Shown: piece by piece, positions 21,465-34,985 of the stretch
How positions within the stretch are numbered: the stretch's first letter is position 1
Layout: every line of letters begins with the position of its first letter
Assembly (NCBI GenBank): GCA_902805475.1
Contig: CADCSX010000009.1
Coordinates: forward strand, 2,046,001 to 2,110,000
Source of the DNA: Entonaema liquescens
Lineage: Eukaryota; Ascomycota; Sordariomycetes; Xylariales; Xylariaceae
Length of the DNA: 64,000 nucleotides
Reading direction: 5' to 3'
The notes under the pieces: generated by a model
What the model was told of the DNA's origin: nothing
Seen by the model: only the letters and a program-made list of their open reading frames with translations
Database searches by the model: none
Position numbers and translations under genes: made by a program

Positions 21465-22936
21465 GGCTGATGACTTTACTTCGACGGGTAACTGATCTTC
21501 ATTCGGAATTGACGGGGTAAGCTCCAATTTAAAAGAACAGGCTCATAGAATCATAGCTCACTAGACGACTCAGTCTAGTCGGACTTAGAACCTCGCCGAT
21601 GCATGGGCGGCAGCATGTCGGTCTTAAGAGGATAAAGCGCCATGGTTATCCTTGACTGTTCCGTGTGGGGTGTAGCCGGTGGAAAGCAACACTCTTGTCG
21701 ATGTTTTCACCAAATCGGGGAGTTCTGCGAAGGCTGCCCCCAGATCGTAGGGGAAAACAAACCGGACATAGGGGTGTTTAACCGCTACGAGCATAGTGCC
21801 CAGAATTGATCACCTGCCGTAGAAGGTGTGTTGACCCTAGCACTCATCGCTGATCATTCATTTTAGGAAGCTTGAGTCGTAACGGGCCCCGTTCAACCGT
21901 CATTAATGTGTTGCTATTCACGATGGGGGACTTGGCGTATATGTGGAGGAGCGGGTATGACGCTTGTCGAGACATGGATACGCATGAATTCGCTCCACTG
22001 AATTCGGTCTTGTAAGCTGTTCGGGTCGCGGTAGCATATCTTCCATTTCCGAGGGCTTGGGAGTTGGTCCGGGAGCTGGTCCGGGAGTCTTCTATTATTG
22101 GTTCGTCCGTGCATTTGCTCCGCATCTCACATCCCGTTCCCACGTGTTAAATATCCGCAAAATCCCCCGCAGCATCTTATTTTATTAGTGATGTTTATCT
22201 TAGAAGTTGGCTTGAGCTTCTGTTAGTACCTACCTAAGGTGGTTGAATGAGTATACGTAACTCTGTATCACTGGGCACATGAACCAAGGCAATGAAAGCT
22301 TGTACAAGCGTATTATGATTAGATGGATTAAGACGGCTCACCAAACCTAATTATACCTTACCTTATGTACTTAGATATCTAGGGTACCTTATATACAGGA
22401 CTTTGACAATAAGATGTTATGTTAAACAATAAGCAGACCTTCTATAGATTCGTCCTGTTACTTGGCTTAAACATATTCGCATATTTGTTAGCAAAGAGTG
22501 AAACAATCGCTTAACGGCATGATTGCTATGACATCTTTTACTTTGCCAATGTATTAGATCTAACACTTTTGGACTTGCTATCAATATAGAGACTACCCGG
22601 AGTGACGGCGTCTCGTTTAAAGGTATGTTTTATACGCCCCCGTTCCTCCTTTTGTTGATTAAATAATTTCCCTCTCCTTCCCGCTTCAACTCCGAGGCCA
22701 GCCCGATAAGCAAGCGATATGTAAACCCGTCCACCATGAAGGAAACACAGATGCGTGATGCTAAAGGCAAACATAAATTTACAAAATATACAACCGCCTA
22801 ATAACCTCGTGACGAAACAATAAAAGAATCTGGAATTGGTATCTCATTACATTTCGTGAATGCTCAAGGGGTAGCCCGCTGTTGCTTTAGAATTAAACGA
22901 AACTCTGAAGAGAAAGATTTAGTATATTCCCCTTAA
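21465..22936. other. Intergenic region
   Basis: This is upstream of the sorbosone-dehydrogenase-like gene and downstream of the long disordered protein gene. A short tandem duplication (GGTCCGGGAG twice, 22073-22095) is present. Open frames up to 99 codons have no recognisable content. Confidence 0.5.
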
Positions 22937-25900
22937 CTAAATCATACCACCCGGCAGTCCCATGCCAGGACTTTTACCACCTTCGGTCACGGCTCTCCTA
23001 GATGTAGGAAAACTGCCGTTAATAGGTGGGGCGTTGGTGACCCTTGACTGAGACCCCGAAGCATTAGACGGCACTGGTCGAAGGCGTTTGCGGTCAAGAG
23101 CTTCTGCTTCCATGTCATTTCCACTGCGCCGGCTCAAGTTGTCAAAGACAGCTCGAGTGCTTGAGAAATCTTGTCTTCTTCGTGGGTTAATAGGAGGTAA
23201 AGGCGGCGCAGTCCGGCTGTTGCTACGAGATATAGCCTGCGGAGCTTCTGCCAGGGCTACGGTTGGAACTTGAGAGGTTGACATGACGAATGTAGGATCC
23301 GAGATGTCTTTGGTTTTAATTTTGCGCCTTACGCTATCACTAGAACTCGGAGTGGCATGATCGTAGCCGCGATTTGGGGAAGCTTCTGAACGAGGGGAAG
23401 GGAGCACGCCAGAGTTTGGCGGATGACGGCTGAAAGGTGAAGGCATAGGAGAAATAGGTGAGGGCTGACTCGACTCGAAACCACGAGTTGTCTGTACACG
23501 GAGGTTGCTGGTGGCTGCAGATTGTTTAGATCCTGGATATGGTTGCGGTGGCATGATGGGCGACCCTTTGATATCTGTGCCCGGGAGACCCGGCGAGCGC
23601 ATTGGAGGTCGTGCCGCGGTTCCGTTCGGACCAATTTGAAGATTCCGCATGGGCCGCGTATTTGGTCGGCCGTCATTACTAGAGTCTGAACCACTTCGAT
23701 CACGGTCGGCTTTCAACTGTCCTCTGGATCCAGGAGATTGTGCCTCCTTTCTGTCTTCACTAAATTTTCGCTGCTGATAAAACACTGGGGGTGGTTTTCG
23801 TTCACGCTCGGGCGATCGTGGTCCGATGGATAGTTGTTTCGTTGGTGTCGACCGTGTGGAATCGGTGTTCAGAGCAAGATCCTGAGCCGGTATTTGGTGT
23901 TTAACTTCCGATTCTGCCTCCTTCATTTTTTGTAATTCACGCTTTGCTTGTCTGAACGCTCGCAGTCCAGCATGTGAATCGCTCTCCGCTATTTGTTGCT
24001 CCGAGTCCTCATGATCCCGTGCAGCTTTGGGTTGAGGATCCCGACTTCGGTCACCTAACGATCCCCGGCTGGATTTTGACTGTAGGAAACCTATTTTCAC
24101 ATCTGCTGACTCTGACCTGCGAGGCGAGGAAGAACGGCTGTCGGTTTCAACATACGTAGTCAGCCGTTCGCGTACTCGACGCGCCCCATCTGCGAGTTGA
24201 CTGGCAAATTCATCTCGGTCATCACGAGCGACAGCGTTAGTGGTTTCAGCCGCGGATCCTTCGGTGGCGGGTACATTGGATGATCGGGATTGGACATCCG
24301 GCATTGGCTCATTTACGTCCAAATCTAATGTCCAATCTCGGCCTGTACTGGAAATATCCCATGAGTTCGCATTTGCCCTCGATTGCTGGAAATCTTGCCC
24401 GTCTTCTGGGTCTGTTGGGAAGCGAGACTCTAGGCCTGATGTGGCGGGGACCATGCCGTAAATTGACGAGGCATTGCTATCACCTCGTAAATGCTGTCGC
24501 ACCATGCCGCTTAGTCCAGCGCCAGGAGCTGGGCCTAGGGTAGGCGAGTCCGCAGGTGAGATACCTTTCGAATTTGGCGACGCTGATGAATTTTCTCGGG
24601 AAGCAAGTTGGGCGTCAGGGTCTGTTATCTTTGTGGAATCACGAAGAGCTGGGTGTTCGCGGTCCGATGGGCGTCTCAGCATGACGTGCGGAGATACAAC
24701 TTGCTTAGGCGATGCAACGGGAGAGCAATCTGAGTCATTAGGGTCGGCTAAGAATGACGTTGGGGGCTCGATCGAGGTATTTCCGGTTTCTGTAGGGGGC
24801 ACATGAACCTTGGGTTCCAATTCCCTTTTTGTTCCAGATGATGATGAGCTGGATCTATTAGTCACTGAAGACACACTAGGTTCATCTCGAGGCTTTTGTG
24901 TAGGCGTTTCTCGTCCTTGTTGTCGCTGTAATTGTCGCTGAGCGTATCTGGATTCATCATATGGTTGTAGGGGCTTCTGGAAGACTCCAAGTGCAGTCGC
25001 TTTTCCTCGGTCGTTGGGATGAATTAGAAGCATGGAATTCTCTCCTGTTTCGCTGATCGGAGGACTTAGAGGAGGCGCCCCTCCAAAATTTGATCGCAGT
25101 TCGCTCGCGCTGGGCACACGGACGCCTAGGTCTGGAGTACCGATAGGAGACGAAGTGGCTGAGGGGCTCAAAGATCGCAAATTCGGTGCGCTGGACTTTG
25201 CCAGAATCTTCCGGTCGCTGCTAAGCCGGTCAACAAACCCAAGAGTCGTGGGCGATGGCGAATTCTGGGCCAAATCCGGTGTCCGAGTACCAAAAGTACG
25301 CTGCCGTGTGAGAGTGTCGATGCGGGAAAGCGCTGAGGATTGCTGCTCGTGGATATCGTTACTCAGCCCAGATTCGTAGAGCCTTCTTGTACGTGTCACA
25401 CTCCTGTCTATCGTAGAGGAGCTGGTCGAAGACTGCCAATCCTTTATGGAAGGGGCCCGCTGTGAAGAGGCTATCGACGTTGCGGCGGTCGAGTTCCTAG
25501 CTAACGACGGAATGGATGATGTTGTTGAAGACGTCTCTCTTTTTGGTTGTAATTACTGAGTATTGGTGAGTCCGCACGAAGCATATCCGCGTCTACGTAG
25601 CCTGAGTTTCTTTCATCGCTTTCCTCCCTCCCTTCTTCAGAGGATCTACGTTCCTTTTCTGCCTGTCTCCACCTCTGAAAAGCAGATAAGGCTACGTCGT
25701 CGTCATATAAGGCTCGCCCGCTCATTCCGCCATCGAGATTTTTCGACGAGTTACTGCCAACCGGAATCTTGTAGATTTTCTGGCGCCCGCCAAATAGGTT
25801 GTTACCCTCGGTTGGTTTGGAACGTCCCATGACACTGCTAGCCTTCAACGAGTCTGCATCATCCGAATTAAAAGACGCTTTCCTAGCGAAAGGAGCAGCA

Positions 25901-26259
25901 GCTCTGATTGATTCAACCTCAGCAATGTCGCCCAGCCCGCGGAAACCGCCGTAATCAAGCTTGGATTGTCGCTTAGGGAAAAGAACGCTGTCATCGCTGG
26001 CCTTTCCGATCTTGGTGTTTGGGTCATCCTGTTCTCGTAACATAGAAAATCGAGCTGAAAGACCTGTCATCAACAAACTCGTACGAAAATCATCGTTGGA
26101 TGGTAAGGCCGCCGAAATATCGATCTCGACCTTCTCCGGTTCTTGGGTCTTCTTCCCTTTTCTAAATGGCCGGAATGGCATAGACGATTCGGAATCCTGA
26201 GAAGGCCTAGGTGTCGAAATGTCATCCTTGACCTTCTTCTTAGTCCTGAAGCGGTTCAT
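22937..26259 (-). CDS. Long, mostly disordered conserved protein of filamentous fungi, split by a one-base frameshift
   Basis: The gene starts with the ATG at 26259 (MNRFRTKKKVKDD) and ends at 22937 (LPGGMI). The N-terminal 240 codons carry the conserved block NDDFRTSLLMTGLSARFSML, DDSVLFPKRQSKLD and NNLFGGRQKIYKIPVG, then ALYDDDVALSAFQRWR. At a run of five A (25540-25544) the frame must step back one base. NYNQK then continues as RETSSTTSSIP and runs 867 further codons through VTRTRRLYESGLSND, about 1107 residues in total. The C-terminal part is rich in Ser, Pro, Arg and charged residues, with no recognised fold or membrane segment. I know of no assigned function. The continuation is typical of homologues I recall (a GYNRNRETSS-like junction), so one A is probably missing from the sequence. 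A programmed -1 shift on AAAAA is possible but less likely. Confidence 0.82.
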
Positions 26260-29200
26260 TGTGGATTATGCTGATGCTTGTCCCTTCGTTGCCAGATGTA
26301 AATCCTTGGTCCGAAACGAAACCCAGTTCGATAAAGCGATAGACAAGTTAAACTATAAGAGAACGAGATACCAATCAATTCCCTATCCCACTAATAAGAA
26401 CAAGATTGCTGTGTGATCGACTCCAGCAAAATTTGAACGAGGTTCGAAGTTTTATTACTAAATTTAGGTAGTACGTGAGAGTGCTGAACTCGAAGCGGGA
26501 AGCACAAAGTGATTCCTATCTATGATCGAAGAGAATTATGATTAGTTAAATGAATTGGTGCTAGTAATATTGCGTGGGGGGTCAAGTTAAGGGGTTGGCA
26601 TCGTCGGCGTGGACATAGATGTGCTTCAGTTCAGGTTGAGGATATGTCGTATGAATTGCGGATTGATTGGCATATGCTCCCAAAAACCCGGGTTTCTGGA
26701 ATAGTAGAAACAATTTCCATAGAGAAAGCTGTAAAATGTTTTCAAGAAAGGTATCAGAAACCTACCTAAAGACGGGATGACTCGTGTCGGGAGCGTTTCA
26801 CAGATATGATGAGGTAACCTGGATAGTAACCCGGATAGTCGAAAGGAAATCAAGCATGAATATGCACATGGACCGGCCGACGATCATACAACAGAATTGA
26901 GATGATCCTGTCCCTCTTTCTCGGAAAGAGCCAATCCTGTTATCTGGTCCAAGATGATGATAGGAACGAAAATGAATTCAAGGAGACTTTTGGAATGAAG
27001 TATCGCGACTGAGAGTACTCAGGAGTTACACGAACACAACAAACCAATGGTTCCTGCAGGATAGGCTGATGGCAGACGAATGTTGGAACCCGATGTTGTG
27101 ATAGCTTAATCTGCGAGATCCGAACCCTGGGTCTTGGAATGAGAGATGATTGCAAGTTCTTGTGCAACAGCTGCCTTGTCGCTTCGTCGAATACCAGAGG
27201 ATTTACAACGAGTCTCTCTTCTCTTTTGCCTCGGCACCCCCTTTTTTTTTTTTTTTTTTTACCTCGTATCTCCCACGAGCAGTATCTCTGAACAATCGGG
27301 ACCTGGTTGTGATTGTTCTAGTCGACCGAATATTCGCCTATTGGATCAAAATGTCGCCTCGGTGCTAGGAATAAAAGGAGTGACTATGGTTAGAATGGTT
27401 GCCGCAGCGAAAACGAACAATCGACAAAGAGAGCGAGTGCCGAAGAAAGCAAAACGAAAGCGATTGACTGGTTGATAATAGTAGACGAGTAAATGAGGGT
27501 CACCATTGATTCAACACGGACCATGAACCAGAGACCGGAAACCAGAAACCAAATCAGACAAGACAAGACAAAAACAAGTGACTGACTGACTGGAAAGTTA
27601 GCGAGTTCAAGGCGAAAGTGGGAAAACCGAGTGCGTGGAAAATGAGGGCAATGAACAAGGATTAATGAATGCCAAGAGCGTTGAAAATGGAGCTTATCCT
27701 GGAAGAGAAGCCCCTCCTCCCCTGCATAACGGTGCAGGGTCCTGCATAGGGTGCGAGTGCAGGCAACAGGGGGGGTATGTATTTAGGTATGTACCCTTGT
27801 AAAACACATGCATGTACTGATGTACCGGTACTATCAACGAACCATGTGCAACTGGAGCAATCTTGGTCCCCCATCTTCTACCAATAGTTAAAGCTGTTTC
27901 TCTGGGAAATTGCACTGTTTCTCCTATGTCACTTTTTAATGTTTCCGTGTCTTTAGAATTTCCAAACCAAGTAAGTCAATTTGATATCTTATTGGACAAT
28001 TCTATCCTTACTTCCCACATGTCTTACCACATATAGTTTAAGTGCTTAGCGCTTTAGCACTAATAGCCAAGATTCTCTAGACATGTAGATATACTTATTA
28101 TACGCGCACTGGCTGGCAAAGAATAAGAATTTGTTTAACAAGCGCATTGGCTCGCGTATCTCCGCATACTCAAAGCAATAAAATAATTTGAGGTTTGTCT
28201 AGGTATGGGAGAAATATATAAGTATATATTGAGGTTAGAACATACGGGCAGATACATACATACATATGCACACCAGGAAAGTCGAAGCTATTGATTAGAG
28301 AAACCGTCTTGGCAAGTCTATTCGATGGCGTGAGTAAAAGAAAGGGAGAATACCTAGGTGATTCGAACCAGAGAACATAAACAATATTGTGTAATTATTT
28401 AATTAAACAGTATTTAAAGAGGTATGATCATGTCATGTTGAGCTTATGATCCCAATTTCATGATCCTATTACATGACAAAATCTGCACTTATATTATCAT
28501 ACTCTCCGGTCCAACAGGCGATTTCTTCACAAGACAGCAAACGGGTCTACCATTTGCTTCTACACTCAAGCAAGATGTATCGAATAAATCTAAGTACTTC
28601 GTTTGTAGTTGGGTATTAGTCCATCCCCATAATATACCTTGTAACCCTGTCCAACAAGAAAAAAAAATCATTAGGATGGAACCAGCATAATTAACGACTA
28701 TTGGCTTTTTTCTAGAACATGACGATCATCGTGCTTTTTTCCATCCTTGTTTCTATTAGTCGATATCCACTGGCTTTATTACATAGAGTACGTACTGGCT
28801 GACTGGGTAGAGAGAGAAGACGTTACTACCTAACAAAACAGCTCCTAAACTTCTATATCCAAGTTCTATTCAACACCGATACAAGTAAAGGCTCTACTAC
28901 GTATGAATGTCTGTAGTTGTCCGACTTTACACGTATTGAGATCCGGTGGCGTTTTGAGGCGGTTGCACAACAGCCAAAGAGACTAGTAGTACTCAGCTGC
29001 CATGCAACGGTTTTATATTAGACTGCAGCTGATCTCTCATACACCCGTCATGTTCTACCCGCGGCTCGGATCTCTTCTCCCTACTAGGAAAGATCTCAAA
29101 GGAGTCGTTTGTCTAAATCTCAAACAGCTACGGACTTACTTGTGGCGTCCATCGAACTAACCTACCAGGTATCCCTCATTAAAACGTGGATAGCCAAGTA

Positions 29201-32200
29201 ACTACCTGTCTACCTGTCTACCTATCTAAACCAAATGGGGGCAGAAGATTCATTAAGCGAAAAAGAAGCAATCAGGACAATCCGCCTGAGCCCTAGGCCA
29301 ATGCAGCCACGGCACATCACCCGTTACGACACCTCCCCGCTGGGACGGCTGGTCATCCACACACATGGGACCGGACGGCCAGATCAGATCGGATGATTGG
29401 GTTTGCATTTCGACGACGCCACTACTTGGCTATCCTATTATATCACGTTTCGGTAAGAGACATGCCTCCTACCAAAACGTTGAATGTCTCTTTCTTTTAC
29501 TTCTCAAAATTTGTCTGCATTGGCTCTTTCAACTATCGTTCTGGCTATCCCTGTCTTGTGTAATGGTAAACGAAAATCACTTTCAGCTGACGCTGTTTAA
29601 CTAGGTAGTTTACGTATTATGTTCAAACCAATGGTTTCCTTCCCGTAGAAAACCGCCTCAAAAGCCAGCGGCGTGGCAGCGTGGTAAGGCTTGAATCCTT
29701 GAAGCTGATTGACGACAAACGCGAGGAGGAAGACTCGACCCGAAATTCAGGGGGCTGATAGGAATATACGTCTCAGCCTCTTGCTCAGAACGTAACCTAT
29801 GAGCTTTACTAACAACATGGCAGCATGGTAGATAGGTACGTAGCAACACAGTATACATCGTGAAGACTCACACTACCTAGGCTAACTACAACTTACAATC
29901 CACCATTCACACCCCATAGTGACATCAAATTACGAACAGTGATTGATTCCCTGGTGCGCGCTAAGTCCCATTATCGCAAACTGACCAAAGCTTCCGCGGT
30001 CCAATCATATTCCTGTTCCTGGCGCTTGGCCGCGTTCGGCTCTAACCCCCCTGGGAACCGTCTTCCCCTGAATTGGTGTAGCATCCGCACTTCCGTTTTC
30101 AATCTAGAGCTTCTTTCGATTTTCTTCCTTTTTTTTTTTTTCTCCTCACCATTATGGGCCCTCGATACCTAAAGCATCAGCCACAGCCAAAAAAAAAAAA
30201 AAAAGTATCTACGAATAACCAAACGAGCCATACGGAGCTGATACTCCAGAATGTGGCGTGTTCATGCAAGAAGAAAAAGAAATGAAAACTCTAGAGAGAA
30301 TAGCGAACGTAGCAACGCAAGAAATAGAATAAAAATCACCTTGCATCAACTATAGGTCAGCTGAAACATGATCTGAGATGTATAGCTAACTAATGTTACC
30401 TATGATATCTCATTTTACATGGAATAGATACCCGTTGAACGCTTGGGACGCGATTCTGTCACGTCATTGCTCACTGGATTTCGAGGATGTCAGATAGGAT
30501 CTGATACAGCCAAAATGAATGACTTAATCTCATATCACGAAGCATTATTATTGAAGTTCCTGGGCCATGCTAGGTTCATAGTTCTCAAGCGACATGACCT
30601 CTCACAACAGGTCCGTGTAAGCTTCGTAACTTGGATTAAGAAAGAAAAAAAAGATCCAACAGTACCTGATATCCGTGGCACCTCATGTTCCAGCTACGCG
30701 GATTAACTTTTATGACTTGCTGCGGCATCCGTCCCGATCCACCTTGTCTAGGGCTGGCTATTTGGAATCTCCATTACCACGCGTGTGTCTGACTAAAAAG
30801 TGAAAGATATCGCCGAGCTTTTTTTATTAAAAAAAAAACCTAAATCAGTTGATGAAACCACCATCCGAATACACGAATACTCAAGGTATGATATCATTAG
30901 AACCACAAAAGTGTTTGATCAGTCAAGGGCAAACATGAGAATAGGATCTAAATGATATTATATTGGTTCAGCCTAAGTCTTTACTCCCAACGTAGATCCA
31001 TTTTGTAGTCCCAACAACCAGGGAATATCGGCTAGACGACATCTACAAACACGCATCGTGTCGGCACACAAGCGGCTCTGCATGTAAGATGCCGAAGCAC
31101 TTGGATCCAGAAGCGAATTTGGTAGTACATAATCCATGTTGCTATAGCCAATTCCATAAAATAGGTGCTCATGCTGTTTGCTTCATATCACGCGATCCGG
31201 TTTTCGAGGGTGACATTTTACTCCCGCTAAAGAATCCTCCGTCGACGAAACAGGCCCCCTACCTAGTACTCCTACGATGACAAGCCAGGTAGAGTACGAC
31301 GTATCTGGGTATAACATTGTTCGGCTGTCTTAAAAGGGACTTCACGAAACTCGAAGGATTGTTGAATAAAAAGGGGACACCTTACTAAGGTATCTATGGC
31401 CTGAATAGGTGAGCATTCCTAGCCCTATCAGGATTTTGATATACCTCATGCATGTCATAGTGATACTGTACCACAATATCGAACCCCTCGGTTCTCATAC
31501 ATTCATGACACATAAGAATTGCTTCAAATTTGTCAATGCTTAAGTTTCTTACCATGAGGAGACAACTCATGAACCAGTTTTGGGTGACGCGACACCACTC
31601 AGCGCTCACTTATACCATCGTCAACGAGACTGCAGTAAACAGAATAAGATATTTAGACTTTAAACCAATACGTCGACAGTCGCATTCACAACTTACGGCA
31701 TATATATGATAGGACAACTAATACGATGTGGAATTCAGTTTACGACTCTACGCGCTGATCCGAAATTACCCATCAAAAAAAGCGCTATGTAATGCGAACC
31801 AGTACTCAACCAACAGTTGTTGCAAGCGCGGCGCATCGTGCAAGTAAGATTAATTAAATACCGATAGAATGTTCATCATAAATGCTACGTTAATACAACT
31901 AGTAATTGATTCGTTTACTGGGCAGCTGGGGTAGAACACTAGGTCATTAACAAAAAGATCAGCGTTGATGTGCACAGCTCACGTCTCTCCACGAAGGCCC
32001 AAAACGTCATCTTTAATTCTTCAGAGTTGTAATTAAATAATAACCAAAGTTTAGAATCGAAAAATTGATCGAGATCGAAATAATACCTAACCTATCCTAA
32101 TTCTCGGATAGGATACTCAGCCCAAACCGGGCGTAGGACATTAGAAGCCTACTCAACTCCAACTTAAGATGATTTTCATACTCGACAACTATATTTCGCT

Positions 32201-33049
32201 ATGACGAACAATGACTCAGTCAGAGTTTAGCATTTTCCATATGGCTGCGGGATTCTAATGTCTCTGGGTGGCACGTCTGCCGTATGTTTCTCGATTTACG
32301 CAGACTATGACCCGGGACAAGCCGCACGACGATTCCCTTTACCCAGAAATGGCCATGGTCTTTTTCTAAATCCCGATTTTTTCCGCACGGTCATGGCCAA
32401 TAAGCGATCGTGGCAATGGTCGAGCGGTTCGTCACCACCATCGCCACCGGTGCGTGGGCGCTCTGAGCAATACAGGCAGGCAGTGCATCCCTTGCGATTA
32501 GGTGTTGCAATAGTCTAAGGGAATGGAATGCACCAGTAGAATTTCTGGCGCCGGGGAAGAGAAAAGAAAACGTGGGGTGCGACGGGCTTCAAAGTCGCCG
32601 GTCACGCTCGCAGCTAATCCTTCACGATCAGCCCCCAACCTTCAGCCTTTCCTCTTAGGTCCTACTGCATCTTACCCGCGAACTATGATTCGTTTCTGCA
32701 AACTGTAATCCCATGCGGGGTAGCTTTCTGTGGTGCGACTCGCGCAAGGTCGTCTTCTGGACCCTGCGGGCGGAATATTCCTGCTCTTATGGAAATTCGA
32801 GGGCTTGCGATATTTTTACACCCTTCTCCCACTGTGACGGGGAAGCTCGCCCTTACGGCGTCTATATCAGCCGGGTGTCCCGTAGCAGAAGAAACCAAAG
32901 GTCCTCCTACACACCTCCTCCAGCAATACTCATTTTCTACGAATTCTTAGACAGAAAAGCTAGCACCAGAAGCGACAATTCCTGTTATATCACGTTGCTA
33001 TCAACAAGAAACAAGAACCCCACGTCAAGTCCCACGATACATATTCATC
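26260..33049. other. Gene desert
   Basis: No conserved gene can be supported over nearly 7 kb. It has a T18 run (27242-27259), paired poly-T and poly-A runs (about 30129-30142 and 30188-30203), and many unsupported frames below 90 codons. Composition is ordinary rather than strongly AT-rich, so this is not a block like the one at the right end. The stretch 32250-33050 is more GC-rich and may be an old gene remnant, but no reading frame is convincing. Confidence 0.5.
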
Positions 33050-33145
33050 ATGTATGCGGCTCACTGTTGCAAATGCGGCGGCATCTTCGTCATTAATACC
33101 GACTGCACTTGGTGCAAGCATAAGGAATGCTCAGACTGCCATTAA
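33050..33145 (+). CDS. Possible 31-residue zinc-binding micropeptide
   Basis: An ATG-initiated frame encodes 31 residues starting MYAAHCCKCGGIF and ending HKECSDCH. The spacing CCxCGG...CxxCxHxxCxxC matches the small zinc-ribbon modules seen at the C-termini of many fungal proteins (CCxC ... CxxCxHxxCxxC). Seven Cys and three His in 31 residues is far from chance composition. There is no partner exon I can define upstream, so this may be a complete micropeptide, the last exon of a decayed gene, or chance. Expression data would decide. Confidence 0.35.
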   Translation: MYAAHCCKCGGIFVINTDCTWCKHKECSDCH

Positions 33146-34985
33146 ACCCGACCAATCCTTGATGGCGATGATAAGAGGTAAAGCTACTCATGACTCCTTG
33201 ACGAGGTCAACATTGTTAAACAAGATGTAGTTTTATCTCATCCCTTGTCCTAAAGCTCTAGATTGAACAGATCTTCAGACGGCAGGTCAAGCAAATATCA
33301 TCGCGCATAAAGGCGGTCAGATGTTCTACGGTGGGATGTCGGCAATATTCTGTCTCAACAATATTACGATTTACTCAGTTGGTTTGGTTTGGTGTCTTGG
33401 TGGCGCTGGAAACGGGTACGGGACGATGGACGTGTATAACAAAACAATGGCGCTCTAGGTTTTTCTCCATGGACTCGTCGTTATGAGCAGGCTGGTTGGT
33501 TTGGATATCTATACCCGTCTCATGCACATAGCACTGTTTTGACTACAACTCTCGTCGTTTCGCCAGGGCACGCGATGCTCTACTAATGTAATTGATGGAG
33601 ATAATTTGTATCTGGTCCCATATAGGATGCACATGCATTTATAAGTCAATATATATTATTTTGAACTCGCATCACGCAGGAAACATTCCTTAAGATATAG
33701 TACTTTAAAACTTCGGTTCCGAAATGAAATTGGTTAAGATGACTTGAGAGTAGATGAGAGAATATGATGTCAAAGCCAAGCGACAAGTTGGTGGTTACAG
33801 ACTTTAGCAAAATCCTTGGCAAATCTCCTAAAAATACGCCAATCAGCACTCTATCCCAATTATCAATTATCAATTACCAATTACCAATTACTAGCGATTG
33901 GGTGGCACTAATATAAGATTAGCGAGGTGACAAGTGTAAAAGGAGGCCCACGACAAGCATTTAAAGATCTGGGTGTCTTGTCCCAAACCGCATCCTTTCA
34001 AGCAAACGTGGCACGGCATAAACCAGGGGGATTTCTATTTTGTTTTTAAACCTGTCAGCCTCACCAATCAGCCAGTTAAATATACGGGTAATTCAACGAC
34101 CTTATATTTTCTCATGGTTTCACTTATACAGTTTGCTTCCTTACCGACCTAATATGCTGCTCACTTCACTAAGAGGTCAAGTGCAGGCGACGCAGTTCAA
34201 CGCTAAATCATATCATCCAAGCCAAACCGCATGGTGTCATCCACAGGCCTCGACCGAGATCCTTGTGCCCCACGATGTTGGAGGCCCCTACCATAAGAGG
34301 CCCAAGTTCTACTTTGTATTATGCTGATAGTTAAATATAGAAATAACTAGTTACTGTATATAGGTATCTATGCAGTTCCATTCAAAAAGATGAGTTTCTC
34401 TGAATAATCGTCTCTGGTTAGAAGAAATTCCATTAGTTATCTAAAAATCAACTAGCATGGTGATCAAAGACCAAAATGCACTTAGCTTTGAGGTTTACTT
34501 TAGTGCTTTGACAAAGCGCGTATAAGCCACCTTGAAGTTTCGTTCATCCCTGACAGAGTCCACTATTGGGGAACTGAACAATGGGCCATTGACGAATAAG
34601 AGGATGAGATGCTTCCAGAATTGGCAGTTAACCTAACGAGCCCTCCTGAGCTATTCATGTAGGGAAGGTTCAGATGTTTGTAAGGGTTTTTAGCTGCCTC
34701 ACTGCCTCGTCGCCGCATCGGCGCTCCCTTTTAAGTGGGTGCAAGCAAACAATAAGGAGGCAACTAGTTATAACTACCTAAAACATATAATCACCAATTG
34801 CTCTTGCCTGTCATTCATTTTTCTTAGACATGACTGATTTTACCGTGCTCATGAGGGCGATACTTACTAGAACATACTCTTCTTTGATATAACCAAACAA
34901 CTACAGGAATATAGACGGATTAGAGCATTTGAGCGGGAACTGATTTAAGCTCTACCTCCCCGGTTTCTCAGCTCTCATATCCCCC
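33146..34985. other. Intergenic region
   Basis: No gene supported. A short tandem of AATTATC/AATTACC units occurs at about 33857-33890. The right end is the promoter of the VWA-Vint gene. Confidence 0.5.

Noticed and set aside
28330..28400. T-loop-like GATTCGAACC suggesting a tRNA on the minus strand
   Set aside because: The flanking bases do not form a T stem and no anticodon or acceptor stem is found.
32713..33096. 127-codon frame overlapping the zinc micropeptide
   Set aside because: Different frame from the Cys-rich peptide and no recognisable content; the micropeptide frame is more convincing.
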